From contig OZ038422.1 of NCBI GenBank assembly GCA_964036155.1, positions 64,999,201 to 65,063,200 on the forward strand: 64,000 nt of DNA, read 5' to 3'. Made by a program: the position numbers and the translations under genes. How positions within the stretch are numbered: position 1 is the stretch's first letter; each line of letters starts with the position of its first letter. The stretch comes from Diploscapter coronatus. Lineage: Eukaryota; Nematoda; Chromadorea; Rhabditida; Rhabditidae. This document shows positions 1-13,700 of the stretch, piece after piece. The notes under the pieces were generated by a model. The model searched no databases. It saw nothing but the letters and a program-made list of their open reading frames with translations, and was not told the origin of the DNA.

Positions 1-3000
1 CTATTTCTGGCCTTTGTTTCAATCATCCGAACCGACATGTATCCAATTTGGCCGAGGGCTATCTCGGTGGAAAATAGATTTCTCTGGTTCTTTTTGATCT
101 CTAGGTTTTCAATTATCTCAAAATTTTCTAAATCTTTCAATTCGCGATTTAATTATCAAACATTTTCCTGGATTTGTTATATTCCAATTCAAACTCAAAA
201 CAATAATGGGGTTAACTAGAAACTAAAGGATGCTGTTTTCCTAAACTAGAAAATTTTCATCTTCCTCAGAGGATTTAACGAAATCTCGTTATGCGATAAA
301 GAACGTCCAGGAAAACAGGGTGAGATGTTTAATTTTTTCTTTTTCAATTCAAAATTTTGGAACTCATTTCTTGGAGTGTTTAGGGATGGTGATTCACTAA
401 TTTGGTGATTTGATCAACAATTTTTAGAATTTCCCATATTTTCGTTTAACTCGCAATGTGTTGTTTCAAAGTAGTGTCAAAATGAATAGGAATTTTAAAA
501 TTTCATTAGTTCTGCCAGAATCTTCCCTTCAAAAACTAATAAAGTTAACCACTTACATTAGAAATTTTGGGCTATAGCATAGCTATTTTCCTATTTTCTA
601 TTTTCTATCTTCTATCAGTGAATTCTCAAAAATTTTCGCTCTTCAACGTTTTGCCGTAAATACCGCCTCTTGGAAAGAGATTTTATGGATCTTTCCAGGG
701 TTGAGTTCAAGGGTGGCACTTTATCCCAACATCTTTTTCTCGAAATTCTTCGCTATTTTTCTTAGGTTCGAAAACTTACAATTAGCGCCTTTTGCAACGA
801 CCGCTGACACGAAAATTGCTAATTTGGTCGGTTTCTTTTTCTCATCCTCGCGATAATTTCATTTTCTCTCTCCAAGTTTCGATATTTTCGTACCTTTTGA
901 ATAGACAATAGGTGAGAGAACTGACGTGAGGGTCTTTTCTAACGCTTAAGGATAGTCGAGGAATACCGTCTTGATTAAGTTTTCAGGACAATTCTCTTTT
1001 CACGTTGAATAGACCGTTCCTCGAGCCACTTTCTTTACGCGCCCTTGCATTGTCAAAGATGAGAAAATTCCTGCCAGCGAGGCAGATGTTTCAATGTTTC
1101 TTACGATTTTACACATTTTATCAAAATCTTTTAAAATTTTATTTTTTTATCGATTTTCGAGTAAAAAATAAGGTTCTGATGCTCTCTGAATTCATTATCT
1201 TCCCTATTTAACCCTTGAGGTAATGAAATTGTATTGATGCGGAGAATGAGGGGTAATTTCCTAGGTCTTCAACGATTTCCGAGAAAAATTAAAGGGTTCC
1301 AGTTTTTTTTTGTGAAATTCGTGTTGTTTATCCAACGCTTTAGCTTTTTTATGATCCTTCTGAACTCCCATTACATTTTTTGTTAACTATTTCTTGAAGT
1401 TTGACTTTTGCGTGATTCTCAGTAATTCGAGATGTATCGCATATTTTGCCCAAGGCCGCTGACTTCCAGCAAAAAGTGCCTGATTTCGAATTTTTGGCCC
1501 CCAAAACTTTTTCAAGCGCGCCTTCGAAAAATGGCTCAAGCGCGTGTGACACGAAAACAAAATAGAGAAGGGAAGTGAAGAGAAGAGAGGAAAAGTAGCA
1601 TAGAAAAATGAAATAGTTAGGGAAAGTGGAAAAATAAGAAGCAGAAAAAGCGAAGTTTGAGCTGAAGATCCAAAAAAGTTGCTCAATTTGGAAATATCAA
1701 GGGGCGAAGATATAACGAGATTTGAAGAAAAGGGAGATTTTCATAAAAATAAAGAAGGTGAGAAGATTTGTCTGATGGGAAAAGTCGATAAAAAGTTGAA
1801 AAACGAGACTGCCAAGCAAAAGCCGCAGAAGATTCATGACACCTTTGTAAAATCGTTAGTTGTCATGAAGACCGGCTTTTCTATGTGATAAGATCAAACA
1901 TATGGCATAGCGCTTTGACCGACTTCATAAATTTCATGGTTTAAGTTATTCTTGAATATCATTTTACTTTCTTGAATTTTTTGCCACATCCAAATTGACT
2001 TAGAAGATCCGGGAGCAAGCCTCGTTTCTACAACTATCACATTTCGTATGAATTTAGGCATTCAACCGTTAAGCGCATGAGGATTCAGGGTTCATCTTTT
2101 CTGCTTTCTTTATCCATTCTCACTTCTTCAAACTTTCTTCATGTTCTCCTTAATTCGCGCAAATTTTTTCATCCTAATCTGTTCTATCACAACTCATCTC
2201 ATCCTCGTTTATAACTTCTCGTTTCTTTTTAAACTACATACTTTAATCTTCTTCAGAAAAGTTTAACTTTCGGATTTTCTCGACATTTCTTTTCAGGATT
2301 TTTATTCTATTTCTCTAAATCTTTTCCCTCTTCATTCCACTATTTCTCGAAATACAAAATCGTTCGCTTCTGCCTCTGCTTGTGGTGCCTGTTTATTTAC
2401 CCGGTTTGGCTCTTATTTTGCTATGCTCCAAAAGGCTTTATACTTAAATGGAAATAGCCTTACTTCCTTAGAGAGCCTAGAGATAAAAAGCTAGAAAATG
2501 CATAAAGAGGCAGAGAAATGAAGAGAGATCGATGCAAAAACGTGCATGCTTTTGGGTTGGCTTTCTCTTGGTTTCTCCGTTTTGAGTGCTATTTTCAAAA
2601 CCTTATAAAGAAGAAAAAATGACTCTTTTAGGCTTGAAGAAATGAGCAGAGGCCTGCCGCAATTTATGCGTCTTTGTATCCTCTCCTTCTCCGTTTTCTC
2701 CATCTTTTCACTTTCAAAAGTTCTCTATCTCTAATTTTTTTTCTTCTCTGACTTTAGCTCTTCAACCCCTGCGGCACTCTTTTTTGCTCTCTTCCTTTCC
2801 AGCTCAAATAAGTCTTCGTTTTTCCTTTTATCTCCGCTTACAATCTATTTGCTTCGCATATTCTTTTGACTTCTTTGCTTATTGTGTTTGTGGAAAAGCC
2901 CTTTGGCTTTACCTATTCAATGGCGCGGATGCAAATCTCGGATTTCATTGTCTATCAAGCAATCAAGAAAGCCGGTTTTATTGATTTTTCGCCATTTACA

Positions 3001-6000
3001 TTTCTTATCTTTTTCTAGATTTTTTATCGTTTGCATAGCATATTGCCATTTTTAACTTTAATGGGAATATTGTTATTCATTCTCGCTAATCTTATCTTTG
3101 AATTAGTTATATCGTGCATTCTGCCATGCATTTTCATAAATTTTCACTCAATTTTTCATTTTTCTCATCTTGTCTTGGGTATATTGATTTTGTCATCTTA
3201 TTTTTTGCAAAAAAAAGAATTTCCCTAGGGGATTTCCGAAACACATTTCCCTCTTCGGTTTTCTGAGTCCATGAAAATGCCACTCGACCACTCGACACTA
3301 AAACCAGAAAAGCAGCATTTTTCGCTTTTCCACCTCAAAATGCATGTCTCAAGCCTATCTCTGAAAATATCATAATTATATTAAATGCTTTTCACTTTTA
3401 AACGTTTATTTTTTATCATAGATTAAGGAATGGGTTTTTTTTTTTTTAAATAGACATAGCTTCTTTCAGTCAGTTTCTTTTTTAATATTTTATTAAAAGA
3501 AGCTAATAATTATATCCCACAAGGCCAATTATTTTTTCTTGCAATTCAGAAAATTATTCTAGTTATTTTTGCTAAAAATAAATTTCGTACTATTCTAAGT
3601 TAACAATCTTCCTATATTTTACGAACGTTTTTATTCAGGATAATCCTTAAGTTTATCAGATAAACTAAGGGATTTGATATTTTAGGATTCACTCATTCAG
3701 ATGAAATGTATCAGTTTTTGAATTTTGAATCAGGAAGAAAAATCTCATAGATTTAGTAGCATTTTCCATGTATTTCAAAATGTTTTATTTTTGAGCATAA
3801 TTTTTCTAGAATCTTGTTAATTTATGCATTTGTGAATGGACCTGAATAATCGCCATCTTTCTTGCTTGCTCGCGAATTTTGAGCACTCTTGTATCTCTCC
3901 TATCGGCATTTCTGCGCACCACCGCGATTTCACGCTCGTGAATTTCCTCGGTCAAACATTCTAAGGGGCCGTGTCTCTCTCGGAAATCTTCAAAAGCGAG
4001 TCCTTCCGCGAGTTTTTCACCGAGAGTCGACCATTTTCCCGCAATTTCGCCATATTAGATTTCCGGTCCCTAAAATGGAGCATTGAAAGTTGCAAGTGAA
4101 AAGAGCCAAATTTAAAAATGAATAGTGAAATAATTAAAACAATATTTTCTTTTTAATTGAGATTACTATTAACTAACAACAGATTTTGCCATTTTTACTT
4201 GGACCGAAATTGAAACATATTTAGTCTAAGCTTAACAAAAATGCAACTTTCTGTATGACATTTTTCTTTAAATTTTCATTTTGAAAGTGCTAACTTTATC
4301 ACCAAAACTTAAATTTCAATTGTAGAGAATAGGTATTAGAAAACAGGCTAGCATGATTTTCCCTTTCTTGATAATCTCATTAATTTTGCTGTCACATTTA
4401 GGCGAATGATCTAACGCGATTAGTCTTGTTGTCTTGCTCGCTTTCTCTCGCGAAATTTGGAAATTCGCGCATCTTGTTCTGTTTATTGTCTGTTTCCTTA
4501 TGTATGCAAATTCTGCTTCTTTGTTTCTCTCAAAATTCGCCTACAATTTATCTCTCTTCTGTATCTTTCTTCTCTAAATTAGAATACTATCTCTTATTTT
4601 CTCCACCTTTTTCCCTATAAAATTTGCATACTATTTTCTTTTTCTAAATCTTTCTCTCGCAAATTAGCATACTATTTCCGGTGTTCCCACACTTTTCCCG
4701 TTTCTCGTTTTAGCTTTTGCTTTTCTCCGTTCTAAATGTCTTGTCTAAATATCCGATGTCGCCCTCTAACCTAAGAAGGAAAGCGCGCTTCAGTGTTGCG
4801 ATATGCATTTGCATAAGAGTATTTTTCTCTTCTCTCCACTATTTTCCTAATTTTCCTAGCCTCTTTTCCACTATCCTATTTCCAAATACTATTTTCTAAG
4901 CGCACTTATACCCTTCTAGCCATAATGCACTGCATAGAATAGTGCTACTGACCAAATAGTCGAAAAAGTCCACCCCAATTATAAAGAATAGCTTCGAAAA
5001 CCGGACCGTACAATTCATTACCATATGTTAATTTTTACTAGCCAACAATAAGAATTTTGCATTCTATGCGCGCTTTTCAACTAGAACTGTCAAATTTTCA
5101 TCCGACCGACGATTTTTCAACCTCAATTTCACGTTGACTCTTCGCTCAACCAGTTTACCCTTTTACCTCTTTTTACTCTTCTTGCCACTCTCAAAATCTC
5201 CCTATTCACCCGAGTTTTTACGCAATATTGTATGAGAACAACGAGTGTCACTTCGCAAAAAAAATCCCTATTCACTTTTCAATTGTGAATTTTTTACTTG
5301 TTGTAAAATCAATTTTTTTACTTCTTTCTAAAATTCCAATTTTTGTGCTGTTATAGGAATATCCATGCAATTTTCTGCTCATTAAATCTTCTCCCATCTA
5401 TGGATCTAAATAGCTCTACGCATCTGCAGTTTTCCATGACAACCACATTCGGCGAAAATACGACAAATTTACATACACTATTATTCCGCCATCCCCTTTC
5501 ACACCTTCAGAAAAATTTCCCGTGAATTATTCAAGCCCGTTCTCCAGCCTATTCTCTATTATTGAATTGGGGTTTCGTATAGATTTATGATATTCTCGAA
5601 ATAGGGAAAATTATGGGCTAGAAAACAAGGTCTCGAAGATATAATTTTCGCGCGCTTACCTATGATGCAATCTCGATTTTTCAAATGCAATTTGATGAAA
5701 AAATGAAATATCGTTGCTAGGCGAATTTAAGATTCTCCAAGACTAATATTTCCAAGTTTAGATGGGGATTATTAGATTACAGTTAACTTGGTTTGTATTT
5801 TTAATTGAAAAGCATAGAGTAGTTTATTTGAAATTTGGGATTTTCCACCTTCATATGTAAATTTCGTGTGGCATATTTCAATGGTGTTCCATTTTATTGA
5901 TCATTTTTCGTGTGCAATGAAATTTATTCAAAATCCATCCGTTTTTCATTGATTTTTTTTCTTTTTTGAGGTTCAATTTTTGGATGTTTTTTCTTTCATT

Positions 6001-6871
6001 TTGCCCTACTCATCTATCTTTTCATTTTCGGTAATAACTTTTCCTGCCAACAAGTCGTTATTTCTATATTTTAGTTGCGTACATCTTTCGATCTCTCGTA
6101 ATTGCGTGATATTTTCCTTTATCTCTTTTCTCTGCCTCTTTCTCTCTCATATCGCAGCTATCTTTTCCTAGCCAAAGTCAAAACGTGCTTGGAGCGTTAT
6201 TCCACAGGCCAAAAATAAATTTTTTTATATCCCCAAGCACGCAAACCGCAGAGTAATTCCGCCTTTCTCAGCTCAATATTCTCGGATAAATGTTTCAATT
6301 TGTGATTTTTAATTTTCTTCCAATAATAGCTAAAATTTTAGCAATTTTACAAGGTTTCATTGGTTTTAGTTATTACCAGCCCCAATTCGGCTAGGTCTCG
6401 AATTCGCCGGAGTTTAGTGGGTTTGTTGTTCAAGTGGGCTTTCTATTGCCTTCACCTCTAACGGATAGAGTCGATATCAGATGATACCTTTAAGAATTAA
6501 CCATATACAGATCATCATATTTTTTCCTATTCCTCTTGAAGTTATAGCGTTGGAAACGTACATAGACAAATACACTCATGAAAATTACTACAGAGTAGAA
6601 GTAGATAGTTATCTCTCGCAGTTAAATACACGTTTTAATCTCAATTTTTGTTTCCTGTTCTCTTCCACAACACGAAAACTCCCCTGTCCGTTTCCTGACG
6701 TCATTAACCCCTTAACTTTTAGAACTGTGAAAGTTCGTTTTTGTGTGCTTAGAAGATGTAATTTTTAAAGGTTTGCTGATTGATTTATGTTTCAATTTGG
6801 ATGGAAGTTTTATTTTCTGAGCTCTAAAATTTCATAATCGTTGCAAATGTTCGATATTTCGATATTCCCTT

Positions 6872-6890
6872 TCTCTCTCTCTCTCTCTCT
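6872..6890. repeat. (TC)n microsatellite
   Basis: Uninterrupted TC dinucleotides over 19 bases. Confidence 0.9.
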
Positions 6891-8920
6891 ACGAAATTCA
6901 AAATCCGTATTCCATATTTGCTCAAAACCGTGACATAATATCGTCGTTCAATCTATACAAACTCAATTACTCTCCGTCTCTAACCTACCAAATAGTAAAT
7001 AGTATAGATTTTAGAGAAGCTAGAGTATTCCAATATCGAACATTTATTATTTCAACATATCCTCTAGCTCAGTATTACCCTTTCATTTCACCGACCAAAA
7101 TGACTTTTCGTTGTTGAAATGTTTGAAATTTATTTTTCTGCGTTTTTTCGTGCTCTATGGATAACTAATCGTAATTTGTGCTCCATCTTTAAGTTGAGAG
7201 CATCTGCAAATGACATTTTTCGAATTGATTGTAGGCCTAGAAAAAATTCCCTACTAAAATTTGTATCAAGTTAATTCAAGCTGTTTTTGTAGTTAGGAAT
7301 TATTTATAGTCGATCTCTTGAGGAAATAATTGTTTTGCGCTTTGTTAAATTTATGCTCATTTGCTGTACAATTTACCATGTTAAATCTAGTGTGAAATTT
7401 ATTCTATGCAAAACCTCATATTTTGGGCCAATTTTTAAAGATTTTTTAGAATCGAGATATTTTTGCAATTATTTATAATTGATAGCTAAACAAACTAGGT
7501 GATAAAAGTGTGATAAATGTTTGATAGGTGGTTGTTGACCTAGCTGTCATGATAGAGTGTGATCTAAGGGGAAAGTTTGAGATATATCAAATTCTGATAG
7601 TGCCAAAAACTAGTATCTCTAGTGATCACAGAATATAACGATGACAATAGCAACTTAATGCTATGCATCTCGAATCTACTATTCCATACCACTAATCCAC
7701 GTAATTTCAAATTTCAGCGACAAGGAATCCAAGATCAACCTATCCAAGCATTTGTTGTAATGAAAATAACTTATTTGTTGCACTTTTTATAATTTCTCTC
7801 TCAAATTTCGCACTTGAAACCTCTCTCCATGCTCAAGTAACCTTTATTATTTACTTCAGTCGAGTTTTTCTCACCATTTCATGTCGCGAATTTTAGGTTT
7901 TGCTGAGAGTTGTGTTTTAGGTGCGTTTAGCCCCAATATCTCGCAGTTCCACTAAACGTTCGACTTTTTCCGACCAATTTCATCACTTTCGACTTTTCAC
8001 TTTGCATTTTAGATTTGATCTTTTATTCTAAATCTCCAAAATACTTTTTATTTGATATTTCTCAAGATCTCTAAATTTTTTTTTTCAATTTTTAAGATTT
8101 TTTTTTCGAATTTCAAAATATCTTACTTTATCCTCTAATTCAACCTTCAAGTGGGTGGTAGCATTGAGGGATTTTGTCGAATGAGAATTTTTTCATCTCT
8201 AGCCACGTTTCCGAATCGCTTTTAGGGGGGAGGGTTGGGGACAACTTTTCCTCTTTTGTGTCTTTCCGTCTTTCGCCTCTCTTCATCAACCTTTCTCTCA
8301 ACTAGACGATAGCCTTTCTTCGCATTCGCTTGAATTTCTTTTATTCTATTGGCATTTTCGGGTTCGTGTGTCGATCTAAGAATTTAACAAGCGCGATTTT
8401 CGCGAGGGAATTAGAGATTTTCCAAAATAGTGCGGGGAAATCAGAAATTTAGAGAAATTTAGGAAATAGTATGCGAAAATCGAAGAAAGGGGGGACAGAA
8501 ATACAGGATCAAGGCTAATCTCTAATCTAGCGACACTATGGATAACACGAAAACAATGCAACTCTCCAAATTTTACGAGAAATGAATGTTTGTCTATCTA
8601 AATTCTTTTCCTTGCTATTTTTATTTGATAAGTTTGAAATTTTCAAGATATTTCATGAAAATTATCATTTCCGATCATTTTTATCAAGTTCGATTTCATT
8701 TTATCGCTTTCCCGAATAACTACGATCCTATTTATTCGCCTATCTGTCAGTGTGAAATAAGTGAAACATAAAGAAGTACATTCTCATCTTCATCCCCATA
8801 AATCCGCATTTATCAGCTTCCCCATCCCGACCGACTATACCACCGTTCATATCGTCTCGCTAATTCGAAATTGATTCGCGAAGATCTTGATTTCTTCGGA
8901 AAATTAATTAAATTCGACAC

Positions 8921-8943
8921 TTTCAGGCTGATTTTATCTGCAG
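8921..8943 (+). promoter_or_regulatory. Likely trans-splice acceptor of the EGF gene
   Basis: TTTCAG at 8921-8926 and a second acceptor ending CAG at 8941-8943 lie just before the ATG at 8950. No donor or coding exon is visible upstream. The pattern is that of a nematode spliced-leader acceptor. Confidence 0.55.
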
Positions 8944-8949
8944 TATAAA

Positions 8950-11691
8950 ATGAAGTCTCTATTAATATTACTGCCTCTTGCAACCTTTGGGGAGCGACCA
9001 AAGATCAAAGATTCTGATGGAAATTTACTCGTCAAATTCGAGTAAGTCGGAATTTTAATCTCCTCTATTGTTTGAATCAAAAACGATTATCACTAATTTT
9101 GCGTGTCAGTCTCATTACATGTGAGTGAGACGATACATGTTTTTCAAAGCCCTCCAAAAACATCAATCAAGTCCTTCTTTTCAAGAAAGTCCATAAGGAG
9201 GCTTTTTGCTAATTTTTTTCCTGTTGGCTATCAAATCCATCGAATCTCAGTGTCTAATCATTTTTACTAGCATTCGGACACGGACACGAATGCCTGACTC
9301 AAAATGCTATCATCGAAATGCATCATAAAGCTAGATTCTGCTTTAGTCTATAATCTTTTGCCAATCAAACGTTTAGGGAAGAATTATATTCTCTTCCAAA
9401 TTAGCCATAATCGCGGCATCAGGATCGTAAAAGGGCATAAGGAAGTTTTATCAGTGGCGATTTCGTGGAAAAAAAATCAATCGGGGATTATCTTTCATGG
9501 AGATTTCATTCTGGGGATGTTTCATAAACAAATAGGACAAAAATATTAATGTTGGGATCTTTCAAAAAGTAGACACAAATTTGACGGACCCAATTAGATC
9601 AATTTATCATTTACCTATAAAAAATTTGTTTTAAAAATCTTCTCACATTTTTTACTTGTTTATCGTTTTTCCTTCAAAGTAAACCTCAAAAGAATTGATC
9701 TCATCATCAATTCACCCTCTCCATTCGCGCCGTTTTCGGGAAAATGCCTCAAGCAGCAGGCTGAACCTCTTCGCTTCTCTTCCCGCGTTCATTTCCACAT
9801 TCGTTTCTCTGCCGAATTCCTTCCCGAAAGAAGCAATCGATCCTGCCTCCTCGAGGGACGCATTCAGTTGACATTAAAAAATGAAAGGAGACTTCATTTT
9901 TTCTTCTAGGAATTTTGAACGCCGGTGTTCCCATGAAAGCAAAAACAAAAATAAAGGCCGGAAAAATTAAATGAATGGAGCTTCATCTCTTTCAATGAGA
10001 AAATTGTGCAATATAAATGCTAGTTTCATCAAAAATTATGGAAAAATTTCTACTCTTCAAGATGATATGATCAAAATTAGGATAAAAGAATATTCTGAAT
10101 TTTATTTCAATTTCTTTTCAGCGACATCCCCATCGGTTCATGTGGTAGCGATTCGTATTTCGGACTAGGCATTATGAATGGCACGCTGGAAAATTGCGAG
10201 AAGTTCAACAAGGAGGAGAAGGACCCAGAGTATGAGGAGTTCAGGTGCAATTCATTACGAGGTGATTTTCTATTTCTTAAAATTTAGCCAAGTTTTCTGA
10301 AAGTAACATTTTTTTTTCTTGTTTATGATGTTTTGATCAATCCATTTCCTCGATTTTCGCTTCTAAACTTGTCATCTCACTAGTCATTTCGCTATTTTCC
10401 TCTTGTAAAGACTTCCTCTCTCTGAATAGTCATCTAAAGGATGGCCCGTCAAGAGTCACTCTCTTCACATAGACAATGTCAAGAGCTCGACAAAAGCATA
10501 TTTGGCGTATTTTCTCTCGTCATATGGCGTAATTTTACATGGCGGCCGGGCAGTCGCGCGCAAACCAATTTTGATCGTGAATCATAAACGCCGAGTTTCG
10601 TAATAACATCGATGATTAATTTGGGGACAGTTATGAACAATTCAACCTTGTATACAGTACGATATCGATACAGAAGGTTTTGTGCAGACGATTTTCATCT
10701 AGTTAAAAGAGCATAGCTTCTTGAAAATACTGAATTTGATCTTCTTCGAAATATCGAAAATTTCAGTAAACGGCGAAGTTCGAGACGGAGTCTGCCAATG
10801 CAAACCAAACTGGAAAGGCCCCATCTGCAACGAATACCACGGATGTGAGGAAGGTCAATCACTTTACGGGAGTGTGTAAGTCATTTTTAACATCCATTGG
10901 TGATATCTTGAAACCAGTAACTCATTAAATAATCATCAAGAAACGAGGCTTACAAATGAGATTGTATAAAATTAGCTATTTCAGATGCACAAACAACGTG
11001 TGCCAGCACGGTGGGTCTCTAGCAGTCGGCAAGAAGCTGATCGAATGCATCTGTCCGGTAAATTTCAAGTTTTATTAAAGTTAAAATCTGTATCTCAGGT
11101 GCCCTGGGACGGCCGAAATTGCGAGAGGTTGGCGTGTTGGAGGAAAACTGATCATGGTATTTTTGATTAATTTCTAAGGATTTAAACAAAATTTCCAGGA
11201 GCTGAAAAGCGGTTCCGAAACGCGGGCGACAAGTGCGTCTGCTCGAATTACTACAAGGGCGAGAATTGCGACGAGATTATTGCGTGTCTGAACGGAGGCA
11301 CACTCGATGGATCGCGGTGCAAATGCCCAGGTACAATATTCATAAAACAAACGTTAACACTTGGGCTAAAAATTAAAAATCAATTAAGATTTTGGACCTA
11401 AAATTAAAGTTAATTCTAGTTAAAAACAATCGTATGAAAATAATTACAGATCACTTCGGTGGAGAAATTTGCGAGAAAAAATGCCCGAAGGGAATGGTCA
11501 CGTAAGTTGTTTTCTTCCAACTTTTAAAATAATTAAATTCGCGCGTCTTCAATCAAAATTAACTAGATATTATGTGATAAAATTTAGCTTCATTTTGAAG
11601 CATACTTAGGAAAATTTGACTAACATTTTTTTAAATAAATTTCAGCTTAGAACATCCCCTTTATAATTTCTTTCAAATTTTTATTTTCTAA
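8950..11691 (+). CDS. Small secreted protein with four EGF-like modules
   Basis: Exons: 8950-9041, 10122-10261, 10767-10875, 10985-11057, 11099-11156, 11199-11330, 11450-11501, and a tentative last exon 11646-11691. All junctions keep phase and give about 233 residues. It opens with a short hydrophobic leader (MKSLLILLPLATFG), so secretion or membrane targeting is likely. A Cys-containing region with SCGSDSYFG follows, then four EGF-like modules with ends CQCKPNWKGPIC, CICPVPWDGRNC, CVCSNYYKGENC and CKCPDHFGGEIC. The third also has the run ACLNGGTLDGSRC after it. No transmembrane segment is seen. The last exon adds only about 15 residues before TAA and is supported by phase and acceptor alone, so the carboxy end is the weakest part. 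EGF modules usually mediate extracellular binding; no specific family was recognised. Confidence 0.85.
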
Positions 11692-13516
11692 ATCGAGAAT
11701 CACTTTGTTTACGAATGAGAATCCACGCGTTCGCCGACTCATTCATGAATGTATTGCATCGGGAGATTTATGGCTTGATGACCTTATCCTAGAGGGGTGA
11801 GAGAGCGAGTAGGTTAACAGCGGATTTATGATATCCCTACATATCATAAATATCACTGAAGAGATAGGGCTGTATTCAAAATGTAAATGTAAATACCTTA
11901 CACGATGAGTCCAGGGAATACTCTAGTTTCCCAAAATTTCATCAAAAATCCTCGATTTTTATTATTTAGCGCTTCAAAAACATCGGAAATGTCATGATTC
12001 CATTCATTATTGCGAATTTTTCTAACAACTGCGTCAAAATCAACAATTTTAATCTTTGCATTATCAGAAAGTTGAAAATCCGATGGTCGTGGATTTGATA
12101 TATCCCCTTTTTTAGCCTATCAACATTTGCCAGGATAATCCTTGGTGATAAGCAAGTTTTTGAGATAAACTAGGGATAAACGGATAAACGAGTAAATAAG
12201 ATTCGTCGCGTTAATCTTATCCTAACGCGCATGCTTGACAGATTTACGTAAATTATAGCGCGTGTTGAATAGAATGTTGTTGAAAAATTCACATTATTGA
12301 GCTTTCCTGCAGAATTTTCAGCAAATATAACTAGATTTGACGTGATTTACCGAAATGTGGGTGTAGAATCGTGCAGAACTTATCAAGATAGTAAACAAAT
12401 GATAAGCATGATGATAAATGGCTTTTTAATATTCCTTTTTAGATGTTCGACTTGCTCGCTACAAGTGTTCGGTTCAATTTTGATGACTCTGATGTACTTC
12501 TTGTTCTCACGATAACATCTAAATAGTGACAATGTTGAAGTGGGACAAATTGGAAAAGTACTGAAAAATTATAAAAAAAAAAATAGTGGTAGAAAAGTGA
12601 AATCAGTACTTCCAAGTCTTACCGTAGTTGACTCAGTTATTTTATGTGCAATTTCGCTGTTTCCTAGATCTCAATTCACGCTTTTCAAGGAAATTTTTGG
12701 CTATTTTATGACGACTTTTCAATTGGACACTTTTTCGATGAACCGATGAAAAATCGTATTTTGAATACATTTATTTAGCTGAATTTAACGATATTTGTCG
12801 TAAGTATTTTCTTATTGACGTTTCTAGACATATGCCAAGTTTTTTGATCGATGCTTTATGTTATTTCCTTCTGATTTATACACGCTCATATTTTAACGAC
12901 ATTTTTCAATAGTCTTTTTTGCAGATATCGTTTAGGTTGTAAGTTTACTGACGTTTTTAGAAGTTTGAATGATTGTGCAAAATCATACCGATATTGGGTT
13001 TCGAATTTTTACACGTTTAGAGATTTTCTTTTTGAGTAGCTAAGTCGACGTTTCGCTTTAGTACTAACACTTTTCTATACAAAATATTCTTCATTTATTT
13101 TTATTTTTGTTTAGCTTTATAGTAACTATTGGCTAATTTTTGTTTAGAAATTAAAACTATTTGACGAATGGTTGACTCTTTTTCTTTATTTTATGTCAAG
13201 AATTTTCACGAGATACTTTCAGTTGTTTTCCCCGAATACTGCCCGATTAAACATTTTATAGCAAATCCGATTTTTCCCGGATTTTCGCTAATTTTTCCTT
13301 TTCACGATGATTTTAGTTCTCTAATTTCAAATCGCTTCACTCTTGCATTCAACTTTCAACATATTATTTTGCCTAAAGTTTGCTGCGTCCAAAACATTTC
13401 GTAGGATCTATTCGATTTTTCCTTCTTATTTATGTTATTTTTCGATTTTTGGAAATTGTTTAGTAAAGAATTTTTATTTTATTATGAAGATAATAAATGT
13501 CTGCTATTGCCAATAA

Positions 13517-13700
13517 CCGCTTATTTGAGACAAAATAAGGCGACGACAATTTGATTATGAAAGTTAGCACGCTGTTTCTGCAAACGAATAGATGACATTT
13601 CATCGATTCGAGTATTGCCTTTGATGACTGTGTTGATATTACGCAATGCACATTTTGCATATTCGAATTTGTGCACAGCCGATTTTGTCTCAAGTGATCA
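13517..13700 (+). mobile_element. MITE-like element, family 1, copy A
   Basis: The ends are inverted copies sharing TTGAGACAAAAT (left at 13525-13536, right as its complement near 13683-13694). The interior matches, in reverse orientation, a second copy at 59734-59897, including the shared run GCAAACGAATAGA and the run ATCGATTCGAGTATTG. It codes for nothing evident. Ends were set by eye. Confidence 0.8.

Larger units (their letters stand above)
1..8949. other. Gene-poor AT-rich region
   Basis: No stretch has the codon pattern, paired splice sites or family motifs seen in the genes downstream. Open frames are short and full of Phe, Ile, Lys and Leu, as AT-rich DNA gives by chance. It holds pyrimidine-rich stretches (about 2100-2400 and 4400-4900), a (TC)n run at 6872-6890, and a small imperfect hairpin near 3646-3672 with arms reading TTAGTTTATC and its complement. 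A slightly GC-richer island lies at 3870-4075 but could not be resolved into an exon. It may be the upstream region of the EGF gene, or an intron of a gene lying outside the window. Confidence 0.6.

Noticed and set aside
12297..12749. Two adjacent open frames rich in Phe and Ser
   Set aside because: AT-driven composition, no splice partners and no motif.
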